A stretch of DNA of 64,000 nt from Xiphophorus maculatus (lineage: Eukaryota; Chordata; Actinopteri; Cyprinodontiformes; Poeciliidae): NCBI RefSeq assembly GCF_002775205.1, contig NC_036454.1, positions 29,870,783-29,934,782 on the forward strand, given 5' to 3'. Below the pieces are notes generated by a model. It did not search any database. It saw only the letters and a list, made by a program, of their open reading frames with translations, and was not told the origin of the DNA. The position numbers were made by a program, and so were the translations under genes. Below are positions 10,701 through 21,200 of this stretch, in pieces; positions within the stretch are counted from its first letter, which is position 1, and the number at the start of each line of letters is the position of its first letter.

Positions 10701-12819
10701 ACAAAGTCTCGTCTATTGGTATGCAGATGGAGAAAAAAGGAATGAACGCATTCATACTGTTTGTACATGTCAGTGTGAATAAAAATTTCCATGTTTCAGC
10801 AACAGCTTTTTACATAAACCCAATTAAGTCTCTTCCAGAAAAGATGGTGAGTGGGTTAAGAAAGTCCACTAGCTGCCCACCTGGTTTCAGGGTTAGAATA
10901 TTAAAAGTTGACAAGAAATATGAAAATATGACTAGATGTTGTTGTTAAATCGTTTTTTTTGTATATTTTAAATGTTGTGTGACTCTACATGCTTCGACTG
11001 TCTGTCTCTTTGCCTCTGTCACAGCGGCGCTTTCCCACTGTGAGACAATAAAGGAAATCACTTTTCTACCTGATAAAGTTTGATTCCACACAGCGCAGCT
11101 GGAGCACGTATTAAGAATGCATAAGATAAACGCAAACGTTATTCTTTGTTCACAAAGATGCATGCGCTCACATCGGTCTCACTGTAAGCTCAACATGAAC
11201 CTCTGAAAGCGAGTCTATAACTCAACCTTTAGTTAGGTTTCACATCGAGCATCAGGTGAGGCTGATGCGTACGTTGGAGGAGTGTTCTCTGCAAAGGCAT
11301 GATCCTTATAAAGGTTATGGCTGTGTTTTTGTTTTTGTTTTATGTGCTGTCTCCAGGAGCCGTGGTGTACCGCGTGCCGCTGACCTGGGGTCAGAACAAA
11401 CTCCCCTGGAAGCTGCTGCATGCCGCTCTGATGCTCGGCTCCCTGATCATGTCCATCTTGGGACTCTGTGCCGTCTTCGCCGTCCACAACGCCAAGAACA
11501 CTCCCAACCTGTACTCGTTACACAGCTGGATCGGAATCACAGCCATAATTCTGTTTGCACTTCAGGTACCTGGCTTCAAACGGGACAAAATATATCTTGT
11601 CGTTTTCATTAGTGTCAACGTATTTTTTCTTTTTGTCTTTCCTGACCCGCCGTTGGGCAGTGGGGGGTGGGGTTCGCAGGCTTCCTCTTGCCCTGCTCTC
11701 CCGTATTGCTCCGTAAACTCCTGAAACCCGTCCACGTGTGGCTGGGCGGCAGCATCCTGCTGCTCACCACCGCCGCCTGCATCTCGGGCATCAACGAGAA
11801 ACTCTTCTTTGTCCTGTGAGTTCTCTTTGTGTTGCTTTTAAAACTTTGTACCTTTTAACATAACATCACGATGTTCAATCTTAACATCTGCTTCTTTCCA
11901 CAGAAAAGGCAACGTCACGTACTCCAGCCTTCCACCTGAGGGTTTGTTAGGAAACTCATTAGGGGTTTTAGTCATAGCCTTTGGCCTGGTGGTCCTCAAG
12001 ATTCTGTCCAACATCAAATGGCAGAGACCAGACTCCAGACCTGGGGAAATAGCTTACACGGTGAGTGTCTGAGAAAAAAATAGCCGATTTGATTCAGTCG
12101 AATTATAGTGTCCTTAAAGCTGCAATATGCAACTTTTATAAACTACGTTTTTTAAATATTTGTTAAAACTGTTACCATGTCGTGACTGAGAAATAATCTC
12201 TGAAAAGATCGCTCTCCTTCACCTCCTCCCTGAGCTACTATTGCTGTCTGGAGAAAAGCACGGCTCCTGAAGAAAAACAACCAATCAGAGTCAGGAGGAG
12301 TGGCTTAGTGGTGTTAATTCTCATGTACTCGCTGCTAAATGTGCTAATGACAGAGAAACAACTTACCATGACAGGAAAACTGTTTATCCGCCATCATCAT
12401 GGCCATGCTCATTAGCCTGAGCTCTGCTAGCTGCAGTGTAGCAGAGAGCAAGGGAAGAAGGTAGAGAGTGAGGATGAGCAGCGCCACAGGAGGCAGAGGG
12501 TGATTGACAGCACCAAGACCCGCTCTGATTGGTTGTTTGTAGGAAGCACTGGGAGAAGATGGAGGAACTAATTTTTTTCCACAGATTATGTCTTACACCA
12601 TACTGTCATGACATAGCAATAGTTTCAACAAATATATAAGAAAAAATGATCAGAGTTGCATATTGCAGCTTTAAGTTTTATTTGATATTGTGAAATGTTT
12701 ATTTTGTAAAAGTGGGAACCCAGACATATGCATATTTAACATAATTTAAATAAATAAATGAAAAAATATTAACACTGATGTATTTTATCTTCCAGCCACT
12801 TCAAGACGAAAATGAATAA
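7544..12819 (+). CDS. cyb561a3: Cytochrome b561 family member A3, lysosomal ferric reductase (5 coding exons)
   Basis: A six-helix transmembrane electron carrier that uses cytosolic ascorbate to reduce ferric iron on the luminal side of late endosomes and lysosomes. Coding exons join to 732 bases (243 aa plus stop), against about 242 aa in human CYB561A3. Signature blocks are WRGGFAWDGSSLQFNWHPVL, LPWKLLHAALM, NLYSLHSWIGI, KPVHVWLG and SGINEKLFF. The four heme-coordinating histidines are predicted at 48, 84, 118 and 157. An N-glycosylation sequon, NVT, sits at residue 187 in the last luminal loop. The tail ends AYTPLQDENE and offers a YxxL-type sorting motif (YTPL, 235-238) in place of the dileucine I recall in the mammalian tail. 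All splice phases agree. The initiator was chosen because ATG is the first codon of the exon and matches family N-termini. Introns span 7731-11356, 11566-11660, 11816-11903 and 12061-12795. Confidence 0.93.
9331..9367. repeat. Perfect 17-bp inverted repeat, 3-base spacer
   Basis: Arms 9331-9347 and 9351-9367 are exact reverse complements (AAATATGACAAGAACAA) around AAC. Confidence 0.95.
10545..10580. repeat. Perfect 16-bp inverted repeat, 4-base spacer
   Basis: Arms 10545-10560 and 10565-10580 are exact reverse complements (TTAAAATTCATTCAAT) around GGAA. Confidence 0.95.
11357..11565 (+). CDS. cyb561a3: cyb561a3 coding exon 2
   Basis: From ctccag|GA to CAG|GTACC. Encodes residues 63-132 with heme histidines 84 (LLHAAL) and 118 (SLHSW). 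The reading frame stays open into the intron beyond 11565, but the family sequence continues with exon 3. Confidence 0.93.
11661..11815 (+). CDS. cyb561a3: cyb561a3 coding exon 3
   Basis: Follows a 95-base intron. Begins TGGGGGGTG (WGVGFAGF) and carries the fourth heme histidine (KPVHVW) and SGINEKLFF. Ends GTCCT|GTGAGT with two bases of a leucine codon. Confidence 0.93.
11904..12060 (+). CDS. cyb561a3: cyb561a3 coding exon 4
   Basis: Follows an 88-base intron. Encodes the luminal NVT sequon, SSLPPEGL and the last helix (VLVIAFGLVVLKIL), then the basic-start cytoplasmic tail. Ends ACG|GTGAGT in phase 0. Confidence 0.93.
12114..12674. mobile_element. TTAA-flanked MITE, family A, in cyb561a3 intron 5
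   Basis: A 21-base terminal inverted repeat is perfect at both ends (TTAAAGCTGCAATATGCAAC plus T, and its reverse complement). TTAA lies at each extremity, which fits a piggyBac-type target duplication. The 561-base interior has no coding capacity. Interior blocks (GGAGTGGCTTAG, GATTGACAGCACCA, CGCTCTGATTGGTTGT) recur at 37423-37945. Confidence 0.75.
12796..12819 (+). CDS. cyb561a3: cyb561a3 terminal coding exon
   Basis: Seven codons (PLQDENE) plus TAA after a ttccag acceptor. The stop codon lies inside an AATAAA hexamer (12815-12820). Confidence 0.85.
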   Translation, partial: PLQDENE

Positions 12820-12961
12820 AAGTTGAGGAACTCCAACCAGTTCATTGCTAAATCAGGGCAGTCAAAACATAATATTTGGTTTCCTGATGATGCTTAAAGT
12901 TGAAAAATAATCACCATATCAATGTAAATATATATTATATTTAAGATTGCTTACTCACCCA

Positions 12962-12967
12962 AATAAA
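12962..12967 (+). terminator. cyb561a3: Likely cyb561a3 poly(A) signal AATAAA
   Basis: A canonical hexamer about 140 bases after the stop, followed by T-rich sequence. The hexamer overlapping the stop codon is too early to be the main signal. Confidence 0.45.
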
Positions 12968-14943
12968 ACAATTTCATCTGATTTCTTTCTCAGATTAATC
13001 TGTCCCATGATACACTGCACCCCTGCCCTAACATCCTATAGAAATGACTTCTCTCCATGCTGTTGAATGCAGTCTTTAAGTCGTTAACCTGGATTGTTAG
13101 GCCTTTCATAATCAGTCAAGTTTATTTGTGTAGAACATTTCAGCAACAAGGCAGTTCAGAATCATAAAAACACAGAAATACAATATCATAAAAAAATCAT
13201 GATACTGGTTTTCTCAATTGTTGACTGTATCAAACATTACATTTTGATGAGTGCCATCACCAAACTCATCAATACACATCAAATATGTTGGTCAATGTTC
13301 CATTTATTATGGTTTAAAGAGCAACTCTGAACAGGAGGGTTTTTAGTCTTGATTTAATTTATTTCCATAAGTACACTACATGTACGTAGGTTGTGAATAT
13401 AAACACAAATATAGGCATACGAGTATATATTGTCATAGCTACTTATGGGGCCCATGTCTTTAGCAATTTTCACTAGCCACTAAAGACATCCTTGCTGATA
13501 ATCAGATTAGTCCATTTAATTTTCCTCAGATTACTGACGGATCCAGTATATTTTTAATTATTATCCACAACTGATTTTGACTTGACTTTGTGCCACTGTG
13601 AGATTATTTTGCAGTAGGGGAAAAAAATTCAAGGTCAGCTATTAATATTGGCAAGAGAAATATTTGGCCTTTACAGAAGAGTGTCAAGAAGAAAGCCTTA
13701 GTTGAAATAAAGTCACGAGAAGTTCTGTTTGCAACAAGCCGAGCAGGGAACACGGCAAACGTGTGGACCAAGGTTCATGTGGTCGAATACGCCCAAAATG
13801 AAACCTTTTAGTGTGTTTGCTGTGGAACTCTGAGACTGCGAGTCTACCCCAACTATCTTCCCTAAAAGTCTCGTATCGGGGTTCTTCTTTCCAACACAAC
13901 GACGACCCCACCCAGAGCTACAAACGGGTTTAGAGGGTTTGAATGGAGGGTTTGTTTGGAACGGTCCGGACAGAGAAAATCGTAAAATAGGTCATGTTAT
14001 GAGACTATATGTGTTAATCCTGACTGAAAGCGTGACAGTTTAGATTTCAAGTGTGGCATTAAGCGAGGGGCGGGATGAGTTGGAACAAGCTCATGATGAA
14101 TCAGTGAAAAAAGCAGAGCAGAGGGTGATGGGGAATTAGGAGTGGTTGAAAGTGAAAGTGATGGAGCACATGACCCCAGAGGAAGCCACAAAGACTACCT
14201 TCTCTCTAAAAGGATCCCAGGTGCATTAGTCACATGATGGCAAACAAGAGAAAAACCTCCACATATCGACAAAATAGTTCTCTGACCTCTTTTTCCATCA
14301 AACAAGCTCCAGGTTGAAGATATTTCACTACCAGAAGCAGCTTATTGAGCGGCCTGATGTGTTCTGTGAGAAGGATCAAAAAGGACAGGATAATCTGACA
14401 CTTATGTGGCTTCAAAGAGTCACATCCAGTTGCACAGGGCGGAACATTTCGGTTCATCCGCGATCCGAGTAGAAGAGGACGCTTGTCTGCCACAAGATGG
14501 CAGCAGAGAGCAGTCCAGATTAGGCTGAGAACACGCGAGATGTTGAACTAAGATACCTGAGCTGACATAAAACTAAAGGCTTTCCACTTAAAGAACCTGT
14601 CGATGATTATTTTCATTTTTACGAAAAGGTAAATGAAAACACGTTTTCCCCAAACCTGACTGTCCTTTGCTACATTTAAGAGGTGTCGTATTTCCTATCA
14701 GAAATTATTTTATTGGTTAAATGACAATAAATGTACAGTAAATCAAGATTTATTTAGGGTTGTGAATAAGTTTGATTCTTAACGACGGCTCAGTTAACAA
14801 TGAGCCTTTTCTGCGAGTTGAATTGATGAACCAAAATAACTGAGTGTATTCAGATGGATAACTGTATTTTATGTTATAATTTGCCCTTCATGAGTATATT
14901 AATTTTGTTTCTCATATATATATATATTTAAGATACCTGAGCT

Positions 14944-15017
<74 letters not shown>

Positions 15018-15450
15018 TACTTTAATCTTTGTGTGAGTCTACCTCAATGTTCTGTCACTTTGCAGCTGTTAGACCTGAGTTTTCCCACTGTGGGACAATA
15101 AAGGATTTTTCTGTTCTGTGTTTTGGTCACTTCCTGTGTCTTTAGATGTCTCCACTGGAAAGGGCGGAAATTTTTTTTATGTCTTTTTATTTGTTTGCCT
15201 TGGAAAAAGATTCACAATAAAGAAATATTTTGAGAAGTGACAAATTTATTAAGAAGGAAATTGTTGAAACCCTTATTTGTAGCCTATTGTTTGGGAAGGT
15301 TTTACTGGGTTTTCTGAGATGTTTGGGAAAAGGAAAATAAGTACATTTCTGTTTTAATTTCTTCTTTATGAAAGTAACCGTTGAGTTTGTTGTTTGCTAC
15401 TGACAGTAATGTTGCTGTGATGTTTTTATAGTGTCTCTCAAATTTCCTAT
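12968..15450. other. Spacer between cyb561a3 and loxl2
   Basis: No gene. A reversed LINE-type 3' tail occurs at about 13115-13190 (CAAGTTTATTTGTGTAG, then CAGCAACAAGGCAGTTCA). A non-LTR-type tail (CCCACTGTGGGACAATAAAGG-like) is at about 15080-15110. Short ORFs at 13684-14493 on the minus strand are not recognised. Confidence 0.45.
14947..15014. repeat. (TA)n microsatellite
   Basis: Uninterrupted TA array of about 34 units. A 21-base unique sequence immediately before it (14929-14949) is an exact copy of 14549-14569. Confidence 0.95.
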
Positions 15451-15453
15451 AGT

Positions 15454-15667
15454 CACGTGGAGGCAGCATCCAGAACTATTCTCTAACGCTGCAGCTGGGG
15501 CAGAGCCTATTATCGGACAGAGTCAGTGGGCGGGGCCTCATTGGTGTGGGCCACTCCCTCCGCCGGACCTGATTTGCATCCAGAGCAGTGAAAGTTCGGA
15601 GCGCGGCAGAAAGAGGAGCAGCTGACTTCAGGATCCAGAGAAGGAGCTTCATCTCGGGGAAATTACA
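15454..15667 (+). promoter_or_regulatory. loxl2: loxl2 promoter and non-coding first exon
   Basis: A CACGTG E-box, also a possible hypoxia response core, lies at 15454-15459. A GC box (GGGCGGGGCC, 15528-15537) is followed by an inverted CCAAT box (ATTGG, 15540-15544). The donor TTACA|GTAAGT ends a candidate untranslated exon at 15667. Coding exon 2 has its own acceptor at 17875, which requires such an upstream exon. The transcription start is probably near 15590. Confidence 0.5.
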
Positions 15668-16845
15668 GTAAGTTCAGCTGCATCTGGAACTTTTCAGTCT
15701 CTGAGCCCAAACTTTGAGTCCGTCTTTAAAAAAACCTTTTCAAACATTCATTTATTCTGTGCATGACATGCTTATGTGTTCTAATCTGCACTACAATACA
15801 ATTTAAGAGCATGATGAAAATAATTTCAAAACCCAAGGAGTCTGTTTCTATGCCTGAGTTGACATGCCCTGACTGTAGGACCTCCTTTTTGTGCCTCAGA
15901 TTGACTACATTTCTCCATCAGATAAATTTGTAATCACAAAGCGATTTGGCTTTTTCTTCTTAGTGGCTGCTTGCACTGTTTGGCAAGGGTCACTCAAAGA
16001 GTTGCTGGCATTCCTGCAAATTGACATTTTGACCTTTCCAGTTGATCCATAGACCCCTACCGTCCCCGGTGGGGGAAAAAAAAGGTTCACGTCACAACAA
16101 ACCCTTAAATAGTCCTTAGACCAGAGCTTGTGTAGGAAAATATCAGACAGCATGATTCCCGTTCCATATTTCAGGTTTTCTGATCCGTGTTTAGTTTTCC
16201 CTCAAACCGAAGGAAATTCTGCACAGCCTCAATGTGTTCAGATGTTTCAGCTCCAGCGTCACCCAGTCTGCATGCCTCATGATCGCTGTGGGAAGAGAGA
16301 GCCGCTGAGAAAACCCAGCTCGGATCAAAGCACAACCAACTGCCTAATGATGGCGGTGCTGTTGTTCACCCGTCAAGAGGCCAGAGCCTCATTCCACCCG
16401 TTCCCCGTGTGCGGATCAGCTTGTGTAACTGCTGCCACGTTACAGTGAGGAACGCAGAGAGTCTGCAGCCAGATGTTTTCACACCACACAGGACAGGCAC
16501 ATCTGCGGTGAAGTCATCCAATAACATCAGCTCCCTGTGTGTTTTTCAGTCCAGTAGTGGATGTTTTCTTGGTTCTGGAATGACGTGTTAATCCTGTTTT
16601 ATGGCTTCTTGTTTTGTTTCTACATGTGAGGCTTAACAGTTTAAAAAATCCCATGACATCAACTCGCTGCAGTGACAGAACATTTCAAGCTGTGCTTGTT
16701 GACCAGGACTTCGACTGGACACTGGGGAACTACATGTAACCGGTCCTGTGGGTTCTTCTGGGATGTGAGGCGGTGTCTCTGTAGACCCAACTCATTCTAT
16801 GTTCTACCTGTAGAACACAGGGTTAATTCACCCGCCACATTTTAC

Positions 16846-17446
16846 GGTGCATTCACACCAACCCTGTTCAGTCCAGTGTAATTCTAGTTTGTTTGCCCAG
16901 AAATCCAGTTTGTTTGGGGAGATTTAATTGAACTCTGATGAAGACCAGAAAGGTCAACTTTCGTCCGCCTACAGACCTGGGCGCGGTCGAAGTGAACTGT
17001 GGTGCAGTTCAATTATACATGTCGATGCCAGGTGGACCAGAGACCTCTAAAAAAAAGTGGACTACAGTGCAGTGCATTCTGGGGAAACACAACCAAAACA
17101 AACACGGTACTGTAGCGATAGTGGGAGAAATGGCTCATTGTCTTTTACCATCGACTGAACACAACTACAACCACGAAAATCTGATGGCACTCAGTTTTTA
17201 TTTACATTTCGTGAAGAAAGAAGTGACGCTTAGTGTCTTCCTTTGAGGTTTTTGTGTTGTTTCCTTTAGTGGTTCTTGGTGCAGCGTCGCCAGAGGCGAC
17301 GGGGTGAACAGGTAGCTCAAAGGATTTTGTTCATCTAACAGAGTGCAGTGTGACAGCGAACCGCACCAGTTGAAACTGTAACAAATGTGGCAATTTTGGT
17401 CTCTAGTCGAACCAAGTCTACCGGATTATCAGGTGTGAAAACACCC
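16846..17446. mobile_element. MITE family C (CATTCACACC / GGTGTGAAAACACC)
   Basis: The ends are a CACACC-containing motif on the left and GGTGTGAAAACACCC on the right. Interior blocks (GTGGACCAGAGACC, GTGGACTACAGTGCAGTG, CATTCTGGGGAAACACAACC) match the copy at 60572-60960. Lies in loxl2 intron 1. ORFs inside it are not genes. Confidence 0.55.
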
Positions 17447-17886
17447 TAAGCTCTTTGATAAGAGCTAACTCAAAAAAGGTTGTGTAAAGCTGACTAAATA
17501 ATCTGGCGCCCTACAAACCTTTAGTTTTGTGACACTGTCCCACAAACTAACACTGTTCCAGTCTCTCTTTTTCAATGTCTATTAGTGGAGTTGCAGTTGA
17601 GTGGGTTATCAGTTTGTTTGACTGTGACTGCGGTCGGGTCAGGTCGGATCAGGTCGGGTCATTTCCACTCATACACCTGCAGACTCCAGTCTTCACGCTG
17701 TCTAACACTAGCAGATTTTTGTGCTGACCCAACTTGCCAGCTGACTATAGTGCACACTGATGGCAACTTTATCTGGAAATTTAGGCCAAAACTAGGGAGA
17801 ATATTGTCCCAACCTTTAATCGACTGCTAGCAACTTTTAATGACTGCTCCTTCTTACTTATTTTTATTTTAACAGTTCCTATCAAA

Positions 17887-18235
17887 ATGTTGGCAAAACA
17901 AAAGCTATCCTACTGGGTTAGCATCTTCTTGGTGGTGTTGAGGCTGGCCCACGCCCAGTACGAATATCTCGGATACCCGCCGGGCTACCCAGACCCTGAA
18001 CAGGAACAGTACACCCCCCCGGTCCTGGCTTCAGATACCCCCAGGATTCAGCTCCGACTAGCAGGACAAAAGAGGAAGCATAATGAGGGTCGAGTTGAGG
18101 TTTACTACAACGGTACATGGGGCACTGTCTGCGACGATGACTTCACCATCCATGGTGCCCAGGTGGTGTGCAAGGAACTGGGCTACCAGGAAGCAGTCTC
18201 ATGGGTCCCATCTTCCAAATATGGGAAAGGAGAAG
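17887..18235 (+). CDS. loxl2: loxl2 exon 2 (first coding exon)
   Basis: The exon itself starts at 17876 after ttaacag. Encodes the signal peptide, a short Pro/Tyr-rich segment and the first half of SRCR1 ([22 protein letters not shown]). The donor GAAG|GTAAGG is phase 1. Confidence 0.93.
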
Positions 18236-21200
18236 GTAAGGCACAGACATTCTCAATACGTCACATCTATTATTTTTGTACATGATATTTATTGGGGTAA
18301 TACATCCCAGTGGTGTGTAAACTAAGGTTGGGCGACTGCACGGATTTATTGACCATTGATAATAAGCTGAGCCATTCACCAGTCGATTTTTTAAGAGGGA
18401 TTTTCCGTTTTATTTTTGGCCTTTGAGTTGCTATCTTAATTAATAATAATGCTTGACTGAAGCCACAAGATGCATCCCACGGGGAAAAAAAAGAATTCTG
18501 TTTTTAATGGCGCACGCAAACTCCTTGCAGCTGCAAGCAAAGCTTTTATTTTCCCCAGAGTTCCTCCAAGTTCAGCGGTGATTTATTTACTCAAACGTCT
18601 AACAGAAAGTCAGCAAATCATGGAAATGAACAAACCTGATCATCCTCTTCATGAGACTGACTTGGAAAAACAGAGTGTCTTCAGTCAGAGGCTTCTTCAA
18701 ATTCGCTGTAATACAAACTGATGCTGGAAATCTTTCCTTTCAACAGCCATCACCATCTACAGTAACTCTTTGAAGAATTTGAATTAATATGAGCTACAAC
18801 AACATTTAATTGCCCTTTAGGATCAATGAAGTATTTTTTATACTGAATTTGAATTTGATTGTGCTGTAAAATGGCACTATGTGCCTGGAAATGGACTTTA
18901 GTGTTCTAAATTGGCAAATCATCGTTCTGCCTAGAAAATGGCCGCTGTGCGAGTATATCACCCATAGTCATTTGTTGACCTGATGAACATTGGTTGGGAA
19001 AATGTTACATATCGCAAAACCTTAGTGTAAACTTGAAATATTTTACGGCAACAAAACCAAGGCAGAGTGTTGAATGCTAACAATATGATGAAACCTTAAT
19101 TTCTGTTTTATCCCATAAGGACCCATCTGGTTTGACAATCTCCAGTGCACTGGAAAAGAGAGGACGCTGGCTCTGTGTCCATCCAACGGGATTGGTGTTT
19201 CAGACTGCAAACACACCGAAGATGTAGGCGTCGTGTGCAGCGACCGCAGGATCCCTGGATTTAAATTTGTCAACACATTGCCCAATCATGTGGAGGTAAA
19301 CGTCTCCAAAAGCTGCATGCGTCTTTCATATTTCCTTCTTATTATTGTCCTTGTGGTCTGTGGGCCTCGGAGATACCAGGTGGTGCTTTTGGTTTGTTCT
19401 GATGTAACTTCTGTCCAACAACAACTTTAAAATGTAATGTTTTTCTTGTTATTTGAGCTTGTTATTTAACCTGACAAACTGACCTCTTCTGAATGCATAT
19501 TCCGATTTCTTGAGTATAACTGTACTTCCCTTTTAATTTCAAAATAGGAGAACCTACATAAATAAAGGGTGTCAGTAGTAAAACACTCAAGTTCTCTTTG
19601 GCAAAGACATCTCATAGGGTTTTATTATGAATTATTTAATTAGGAATGGGCGAGATATTTTGTTATATCCATAAAACTCATCATGAGCCTTTGTGAGATC
19701 TTGTGGTGAATATGCAGTGTTCAGTGATCATGTAGTCTCTAAAGTAGGGTTAGTAAACAGAATTCCTGATTTTCTGAAAGTTGAAAACAAATCTAAGTTG
19801 TAGCTCTCTCACAAAGACCAAAATTCTTCTATTATTATTGGTAAAATTATCAAAAGAAGAAGATCCTATTTATACGGCACATTTTCAGCAACAAGGCAGT
19901 TCAAAAGTCTAGTTTGTAGAACGGGTTTGAAGCCCAAAATAGTGTTTTTGCCCCACAGCTTTACTCAGAGTCATTAAGGATGTTTTCACACCTGGTAGTA
20001 CAGTAGACTCAGTTCGATTGGGGGCCAAAGCTACAACGATTGTTACATTTTCAGTTGATGCGGTTTGCTTTCAAACTGCATTCTGTCAAACGATCCAAAC
20101 TAACTGAAAAACCATCTCACCCCTTCGCTTGCAACAAGAACTACTGAAGGAAGTGACAAGAAAACTTCTGAAGAAGACAATGAGTGCAACTTCCGTCTTC
20201 ACGAAATGTAAACAAAAATGGAGGTGCACCAGATTTTAGCGATTCAAGGATTTCTCTTTTGTATTCGGGAGAAAGCCACGAGCCATTTCTCCTGCTTGCA
20301 CCAGATTCTCGTTTTTGTTTTGGTTCTATTTGCCCAGAATGACCTGTACTATAGTTTGCTTCCTGCTCTTGGAGCGGTCTCTGATCCACTTGCATTCACA
20401 TATGCATTGGAACTGTGCCAGAATTCACTTCAACTGAACACAGGCCGAGATTTGTAGGAGGACCAGAGTTTATTTTCTTTTGTCTGCATCACAGTTCGAT
20501 TGAGTATTCACACCTCCTCAACCAAAGTCTCCAAAGTCTTCTAAAGCTGGTGTTGAGTTCACACCAAACACGTTCTGAACGTCAGGGGCGTCTGATTTAC
20601 ATTCAAGGTGTATGTGGAGGCGCGTGGTGCCGTTGCGGGGCGTTTCGAGTGTCCAGTGCGGCACGATTTGAAATGTTTGGAGTGTTTTGAGCGTTTGAAG
20701 AGCCGAGCACGTCCAACATGTCCGACGCTCCACATAGATTTTGAATGTAAACTGGACGCGTTTGGAGTGAACGCATCATAGCAGGCAGTGCACAGGAGAA
20801 AAAATGCTGCAAGATTTGACTTATCCAAGGGACAGCTTAGATTGAATGCTTGTCAGAAAAATGTAAATGGGTAACATTCAAATTTAGATGGGACAGACTG
20901 TATGGCCTAGCCCTACCTTCTGGAAGACCTCGGTCTCTGCGTAGGGGTTGTGATGATGCATATTTTAAGAAAACTTTACAAAGAGTGTGATGCAATTCTA
21001 TCAAACTATAAGACCGTAAAAAATGTTTTGTTTTAAAAAACGAAGGACATCAAAGTTTAAGGATAAAGTTTCCTCATATGTTGGAAGTCAAAAAGTCTTG
21101 ATGCTTCATATTCACAATTTTACTTACAGTGGGGGATTTCTACACAATCCCTACATGGGAAATTCTTAGAGTCAGAGTTTTTGTATTCAATAAACATTTA

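Larger units (their letters stand above)
7731..11356. other. cyb561a3 intron 2
   Basis: A 3.6-kb intron without credible exons. It contains two long short-spacer palindromes (9331-9367, 10545-10580), a repeat-like stretch starting AGGCCTGTCACAATAA (10191 onwards), and near 11028-11060 a CCCACTGTGAGACAATAAAGG tail typical of fish non-LTR retroelements. A 101-codon ORF at 10643-10948 matches nothing I recognise. Confidence 0.5.

Noticed and set aside
10643..10948. 101-aa plus-strand ORF in cyb561a3 intron 2
   Set aside because: No family match and followed closely by a non-LTR-type tail; likely repeat or chance.
11566..11724. Extension of the cyb561a3 exon 2 frame past 11565
   Set aside because: The frame stays open into a 95-base intron by chance; family homology and splice phases require the donor at 11565 and the acceptor at 11660.
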